64,000 bases of DNA from Protonemura montana. Its lineage: Eukaryota; Arthropoda; Insecta; Plecoptera; Nemouridae. Positions 57,544-64,000 of this stretch are shown here, one piece after another; positions within the stretch are counted from its first letter, which is position 1, and each line of letters begins with the position of its first letter. The DNA lies in NCBI GenBank assembly GCA_947568835.1, contig OX387604.1:8711860-8775859 (forward strand), written 5' to 3'. The notes below the pieces were generated by a model. It was given only the letters and a program-made list of their open reading frames with translations, made no database searches and had not been told where the DNA came from. The translations under genes were made by a program, and so were the position numbers.

Positions 57544-60500
57544 CTAATCCCGGCTGACGCAGTATGGCATAGGACCGATCTGGGGAACAGATTGGGGAGA
57601 ATCGAACAATGACATTTTCAGTCTCTTGCATTTTGCTCGGCGATTCTTGAACCAAAACTGCACGTTTTTTGGTTCCAGCCTCGGAAACTTTTGTCTGTAC
57701 GCCATTCTGTTCAATTCGTCGGTGTACTTCAGTATAAGGTTGTGAGATGGATGAGTATTTAGTGAGAACCACTGTTCGAGACGTGGCACTTCTGAGACAG
57801 GATCGATGAATGTACGATTACGCTTGCGACGTTCGTCCAGCGCGGACAGATTGAGACCCTGCGACGACGACGTCGAGCTGTTTGGCTGGACATTGTGGCC
57901 CAATCCTGGGATGTAGTGCGACATGTACATGATGCTGTGACTGAACATGGAGTTGGGTACCAATGGGAAACCTGCCACGGGCCCGGGGCCCGCACCGGAC
58001 CCAGTCGGTGGGCGGGCCACAATCAAATCGGTGGGACTCGGGGTACGGAACGAGCCGTGCTCTTCTTTGCGATCATCCATATCATCCTCATCTTCCTCCT
58101 CTTCTTCTTCTTCAGATAAGTCATCCATATCCTTATGGTTGTTATTGTTGTTGTTATTGTTGTTATTGTTGTTGACTATGGAGAGGTTATCTGGAGGCTC
58201 CTGTTTGATTCCGCTGAGCTGAACAAGAAAGAAACTTCAGTCAGCAAAATGGTGGGTCCTCGCATGTTTTGGAAGAATTTCACGCTGATGCTGTAAAAGG
58301 CGGGAGGAACTTACGGGTGGCGTGCGAGGATGTGGAGACTTGTTAGTCGTCAAGCTCAGTGGAGCCTCCTCGATAAGACTGCTGGCCATATCGTCGTCGT
58401 CTTCACCTTCGGAATTCACTCCGACCTCCGTGTCAGAGTTCTCACTGGCCTGGGGACGAGAGAACAAACATGAGATCCAAACAATGGTGAAACACACTTG
58501 TTTTCTGTATTTAAAATACTCAAAAAATCATTGGTGCATTAGCGACATACCTGGTCTTGCATGCTGAACATTTGGTGTGCATTAGTGGAGTTTGGGCTGA
58601 GAAGAGCTCCCCTGGCTCCAAGGGGAGGGCTGTGACTAGCAGAGCTGTAACCATTCAGCCCCAAGTGGCCCATGCCCATGAGCCCCCCTGCAGGCGTCTG
58701 TCGGAGCTCGGCGCGCTTTTGGGCTGCTCGTGCGTTCTTGAACCAGTAGACCACGTTGTTCACGTCGAGAGGTTTTCTTCCACGACGTGATTCCAGACCG
58801 TTTAACTCTTTTACGTACTGCTGTATCTGAAACACAAATATTAGGGATTGGTTAGGCATCTGGGTTTTCTGATTCTTACTTCTCCAAAATAACCAATGGC
58901 AGCCAATAAAATATGCCAATAGCCAATGAAGATAATTCCTAAGCGGTGGCTTTCTCTGAATGGTCGGGGTGTTATAAAATGTATCTACCATTGAATTACC
59001 ATGACCATATTAATCCTGGTCTGAAGCCACTCACATTCTAGACATGTTTCTGTCGTTTATAATTGGAAGTTACTTGGACTGTCAAACAAGGAATTTTCTC
59101 TCCAATAGTATCATTTTCTGGGTGAATCGATTTTACAATCTCGCCGAGACGGATAATAATGACCAGAACTGAAATGTGAGGGTAGGTAACCTACCTGTTG
59201 TCGACTTGGGTGCTGATTTTCGCTGAACCATCGCTGAAGTTTCGGGAGTTCCAGTTCAGGATCAAAGGAAGTCCTCATCCGTGTCTTCTGCGTCGGGTAC
59301 TGACTCGAGACGGTCTGGAAATCAAACTTCACGCGATTAGTCCCGGACGAAATTTACTCGCGAAGGGTTACATTCATGCTGGAGGTCTGGGACACAAAAA
59401 AACTTTCATAACTTTCTAATATTCAATGATTAAAACCAATTATTTGTATTCACGATCTAATATTCATGTCCTTTAATCATTTTTAACCCATAAAATCAGA
59501 TCCCAACATTTTATATTTGCAACGTGAACATGAATTCTATTCTTATTATTTTTTACTTAAAATGCGTAGACTTGTTTTTTTCAAAATCAGCGAGATTTTT
59601 TCGTCCATTCAATTTTTAAAAGCGTGGTGCAGTGCGTGTTCAAACATTATTCCCACCTAGCTCTATCTAAGGAGTCCTAAAAGCTCTCTTGCTCACTAAG
59701 AAACTATTGAAAACACGTATAACTGCAGCTAAAAAAAAAATCGACATTAGAACTACAAGTTGAATGGCCGACCACACAGTTGTCTCACAATACAAACTCA
59801 TAAGAACAATGGAAAAATATCGGCTATATTAACTGGTATTGGTACTTTTGGGGTTAGCCGAGATCACCTGAACATTTCCAACTCATTTGAACTCAATACT
59901 CTTGAGTGGGTTACCTGCAGTGCTGGGTGTACGGCATCGCCCATCGAGGGCGACCTGTCCTGCAGGAGTTTATTGGGCGAGTGGTTACCAGTGAGCCCCC
60001 CAGGCCCCCCAGGACTGTACACTCCCCTGGAAGCCGGCGAATGAAGGATGCCACCGTGGCGATGTGCTGCCTGCTGGCTGCTGAGTTGCATTGACCACCA
60101 GTGCTCAAACTTCCTGCGGCACTCCTCTGTCGGCTCGGGCAACGACGAAGGACTCCCTGGCGACACAGGAGGACTCCTGCACAGATGCGATAGAGTTACC
60201 TGGAACACAAGCAAGAGACGTGTGGGATGGGCAATTCTCTGGATTTCTGGACTAGACCTCAGTTACCAGGACCAGGGGTAAGATGATATGAATTCCGACA
60301 CAGATGGTCGGACAGGGACAGGGTTACCTGGCTTATGCAAGAGAAGAGGATTTTAATAAACACGTGTAAGCAGAGGGAAGTTACTGCACAAGTGGCCGAA
60401 AGCAAAAGCTAGCGACATTTATTTTGGTTTGGTGAAGTGGTTCAGAGCCGTGGGTGAATGTTGTGGTGAGTATCGATTTTGCTCTGTTGTGATTGACTTG

Positions 60501-63500
60501 TGGTCCAAAAAAGGACCTAAAAAGGACCCATTTATTTTGTTTGATTTTAGAAAGACTTGCTTTGAAAATTTCTTTTCAAATAGATTATCAATAGATTTCT
60601 CGCATAACAAGGGAAAAGGGTTTCCTTAAATTACTTTGCTTCTTAATATTTGTCTTAATTTGGATAAAAACTTAACTCCATTGATGTTTAATAATAGTTT
60701 AGGCTTTTGTTTGTGTGTCAAAATCTTCGCACTTTTCCTGATTTTAATACACTTTAAACTCGATTTTGTGTAAAAAGTTGTGTTACCTATATTATGTTAT
60801 ATGTATGTTACGTATGTTGTGCATAGTGTTACCATAGTACAGAATTTTGTTCAGTATTTAGTCCAGACTAACGAGTAAACATCTGAAGAACACTAAATCT
60901 TACACACTTCAAGAAGAATAAGCCGCGGGGCATGATTTTAAACCCCATAAACCTATATGAAGTTTGATATAAAAATCGCTTAAAGCTTATATTTTGTAGC
61001 CAGAAGCTATTTACCTTGGAAGTATATATCATAAAATACATATCACAGACTAATCTTCTTTTAATAGTCTAACAAATAGCTGAGACGTTCGCCGCTTCAC
61101 TGTACGTTCTGTCGTAAATTAGCGGGATTCAGCCATAAAAATCTCCAGAGATTAACGTACAAATTAGAAGCTATCGTAATTCTTAAACGAGAAAATATAT
61201 CCTTCTTCTCCTCCTGTTCTTGCGTCTAAAACCCTAAGAAACTCCTAGCGATTGCCGTGTGATCAGAATACGTGAGGAAAATAATACTGGAGCCACTAGC
61301 ACTCAGAATCTTTAGGCGATGATTTAGATGGTATAATAAACCAGACATCAATTAGCACCGAATGTATATTCTTTAGATTTAGTCTATTTTACACCTAGCA
61401 TTAGTTTAAAAAAAAAAAAGCTAAAATGGGTAAAACATATTTGGCACTCAATATCCATTAAAAAAAAAAAAAATTTAACTATCCGAAGTATTTTCACAGA
61501 TGAAATTGCTTCAAAGTACTGATTTTAAGTATCGTTACAACCATGACACCATCCATGATTCCTTCTACTTGGCGACTGTAACATAAAACCTAGCCGTTTA
61601 TTGATTGCATCCATATGGTTAAAAATGATTTTATTTTCATTTCATTGTTTCATTTTCTTAAAATATAATGGAATAGAAGCGTTAACGTCGTATAGTCAAC
61701 ATGATATCGAAGTGCACTATAATACCAAAGAAAGAAGTGTAGTAAATCTTAATGTTTTTCTGAACAATTATCATTATGTAACAAATTTGGAGGAGAATGC
61801 AACTACATTGGTATTAGTTGACTGAGATTGCAAAGTCATGGAAAAGATTTGGTGGTCGAGATATCGTACATGAACCACAGCACGTAAAACGGAGAACCCA
61901 TGCCATATTACGAGACAATGAATTCGAATGAGGCAACCAGGTATAATAATTAACGTACATATTTGATACCAGGTTTCATAAAGCAAGTGCGGTATGAAAT
62001 ACTCATGCACCACCGGAAATTTGTACCATCGATAACCAAAACTAACTGAACCAGGAATCGAAGACAATTTTACTGTATTATGGTTCTGATAGAAACGCTG
62101 TGAATGTCCCCATGCAATCATCCATTACACACTATGAACGGGGACCCGAACCCGAAGTTTTCACGAGTTCAGATCGCAAGCCATGTATTGTTCTTCCGCA
62201 TATGTCGGCGATACACCTTCGAAGTCTCACAATGCCCCGGGGCAGAAACTCCCTTCCAACCCCGACACCCAAAGTAGGTATATTGTAAGAATTATCTCAG
62301 ATGAACGATTTTGATTCACTATCCTAGCCATGAGTCTCTATACTGTGTTAACACTCTGCAACATTATTCAACCCCACCCTCTTCCCCACCCCCAGCTTTA
62401 AATACGAAATAGAATAGAACTTCCTTGTCACAGGATTAATGCATTGAACCGTTGTGTATTAATAAATATAGGAACATTGCGATACCTTATGTGCCTGTAG
62501 ACTGTAACACCCCCATGCATTTGATTACGATTAAAGTCGCAAGGAATAAAGGTTGGCGCGTTAGTTCCAATTGAAAAAATATGTTGGTTGTTCCGTTTTG
62601 TTTCAGGATTCAATTCAAGCGAATCAGCCGAGAAGCAGGCACCTTGGCACATACACCATAGCAGCGCACCCTATCAGGTACCGGTGAGCTCATCGTGCCA
62701 AAATACTTCTTGAGAAAACTGCACTACACCAGTCTATTACACTACTATTTCCTAAAATTATTATTTTATTATATTTAATGTGCAATTTAGTTATATTACC
62801 TTGATCTCATTCGAAGTAAAAACCAAATACAAATATTGAACAAAATTAATTTCACGTAGGTTGTTGTTAAGATGAATGTTGTTTCTAAACAAACAAACCT
62901 CAGTCCGATCAGATTTCTATCCTGCTAATGCAAAACATAACATATTTACTATAACAAACGTGTAATTTGCATCAAAGCTTTCCATAACGGAAGATCAGTT
63001 AAGCCTTATACCCTAAAACCTTTTACGTGTATTTAATATAGCAGGAATATTTTCTTATGAATGGAAAACTGATCTCGCAGTTGCTTTGATGTAGTTACTT
63101 GCTTAAGATCACGGATTAGTGTGCATGTTACTGGTAGCGATACCATGAGCAGTACTTATTGTTGTTCCAATGATAAGTACCGAGTTAGGAGGGGTTTAAA
63201 CTAATGTTTGTAATACTGAGTTGGCTCTGATCACCAAGAAAGTGCACGCTTTGGAATGGGGTTCCTGTTGCATAAGAAGATTATACTTCTTTGAGTGCCT
63301 ATATATACATAGATAATATCGAATATCTTTGAGGCGGGCTTGACAACAGGAGACAGCCATAACTAGTTATATTTTGGTTATATTCTGAATCCAGATTATT
63401 ATACAGAGGAGACCGGAAAATAAATGGGATGCTAACACTTTAGTAAATGTCATGCGAATCCCGGTTGAAACATCCTTTTTGAGATGATAAACAGAAAATA

Positions 63501-64000
63501 TAAACCTTAGGTGCAATCACAAAACTGCTAGGTGGTAAAACAGTCTCAAGGTTTGATCCGTCGTCACCTACAAAATATTGAACGTGAAATACCAACCCTA
63601 TCAAAATGAGTGGCACTCACCTCGTCCAAAGGACAGCCCGTCGAGAGCAAAAGCCCGTGACTTTGAGTGAGTAAAAGCTTGAGAAGCTTATCCTTCACCT
63701 CGCTCAGGATACTTCGACGAGGTTTAAATATCTGAATCTTGAGAGTGGCGACTGTCGTCAACTCGCCCAAGATGTCACCGACATTATTCATAGATGAGTC
63801 GCTGATTTTGTCAAAACTTAGCGGCTTCCAGTTCTTGATGATGAGACATCCTTTCGCTGAGCTGAACAGGTAGTTGGGGTAGTTGAGCCGATGCAGTGCC
63901 ACGTTTACAAGTGCGTGAAACGGCGTGTTCACGGGAATGATCACGTAGCTGTCAGTCTCAATCTGAGCCTTTCGTCTCCAGGTTGCCTCTTCGATAGCTG
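57544..64000 (-). CDS. dve: Defective proventriculus (Dve)-type double-homeodomain factor, 5' end outside window
   Basis: Exons: 64000-63621 (partial), 60199-59915, 59314-59195, 58826-58551, 58449-58315 and 58218-57544 (stop TAG). All introns are phase 0 with GT..AG borders, giving 622 residues in the window. The first exon encodes a CMP/ULD-like domain (YVIIPVNTPFHALVN, GELTTVATLKIQIF) related to the SATB oligomerisation domain. The next carries a CUT-like stretch (EECRRKFEHWWSMQL). Homeodomain 1 is split across the third and fourth exons (RMRTSFDPELELPKLQRWF; then DVNNVVYWFKNARAAQKR). Homeodomain 2 lies in the last exon (KRNRTFIDPVSEVPRLEQWF; NVQFWFKNRRAKCKR) and has the long spacer before the recognition helix typical of Dve. 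Poly-Asn, a long Glu/Asp run and an IKQEP SUMO-type site precede it. Dve is a nuclear DNA-binding protein in gut, eye and appendage patterning in flies. Confidence 0.93.
58136..58177 (-). repeat. Coding AAC/AAT microsatellite (poly-Asn)
   Basis: An AAC/AAT tract within the last dve exon encodes a run of about 13 Asn just before the Asp/Glu-rich stretch. It stays in frame and is probably length-variable. Confidence 0.9.
60200..63620 (-). other. Large dve intron
   Basis: A 3.4-kb phase-0 intron separates the CMP-like exon (donor GTGAGT at 63620) from the CUT-like exon (acceptor CAG at 60202-60200). It contains a 96-bp repeat copy at 60426-60520 and poly-A tracts near 61410 and 61460. No extra exon was recognised, but one in phase 0 could be missed. 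Confidence 0.55.
60426..60520 (+). repeat. 96-bp dispersed repeat, copy 2 of 2
   Basis: Nearly identical to 15460-15555. It lies in the largest dve intron, in antisense orientation to dve. Confidence 0.8.

Noticed and set aside
61774-62121. 115-codon minus frame in the dve intron
   Set aside because: There is no motif, and acceptor/donor phases do not fit the phase-0 dve structure.
1-64000. tRNA or rRNA genes
   Set aside because: I looked for adjacent box A and box B at tRNA spacing and found none. TGTTCGAGTTG near 417 and its partner near 32235 belong to the dispersed repeat.

Overview
The window is nuclear DNA of an invertebrate animal. It is AT-rich, has long introns with canonical GT..AG borders, many simple repeats and several dispersed repeat families, and no prokaryotic gene layout. 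The double-homeodomain gene at the right end is of the Defective proventriculus (Dve) type, which points to a protostome, perhaps an arthropod or other ecdysozoan. The species cannot be read from the sequence.

Layout from left to right. (1) 1-4274, +: the last three coding exons of an ASAP-type Arf GTPase-activating protein, ending in an SH3 domain. (2) 8570-11998, -: a five-exon 216-residue protein with three YRxxY motifs, possibly axonemal. Its first intron encloses a complete 391-codon intronless ORF on the same strand. (3) 12313-12993, +: an intronless 226-residue Cys-rich, Arg-tailed protein, head-to-head with (2). (4) 14478-15041, +: what looks like a frameshifted relic of a VPS13 C-terminal region. 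(5) 15042-24686: repeat-rich sequence with a LINE-like 3' end and two small uncharacterised genes, one on + (19081-21095) and one on - (22389-23025). (6) 24687-39385: three single-pass cell-surface protein genes. Two are leucine-rich-repeat (LRR) transmembrane proteins on -, and they flank a very acidic single-pass membrane protein on +. (7) 40821-47696, -: a complete 12-exon organic anion transporter (OATP/SLCO, 807 residues) whose exon phases all agree. (8) 47697-57543: 9.8 kb with no convincing gene. (9) 57544-64000, -: the dve-type gene, with a CMP/ULD-like N-terminal domain, a CUT-like region and two atypical homeodomains. It continues past the right edge.

The genes do not form an operon or one pathway. 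The clearest local grouping is the three surface-protein genes: both LRR genes encode signal peptide, LRR cap, LRRs, C-terminal cap, one membrane helix and a cytoplasmic tail, and all three appear to have a 5'-UTR intron ending just before the start codon. The most interesting structural points are the ORF nested in an intron of the YRxxY gene, the two possible cytoplasmic tails of the second LRR protein, and the VPS13-like relic. Repeat families with two copies inside the window are described separately.
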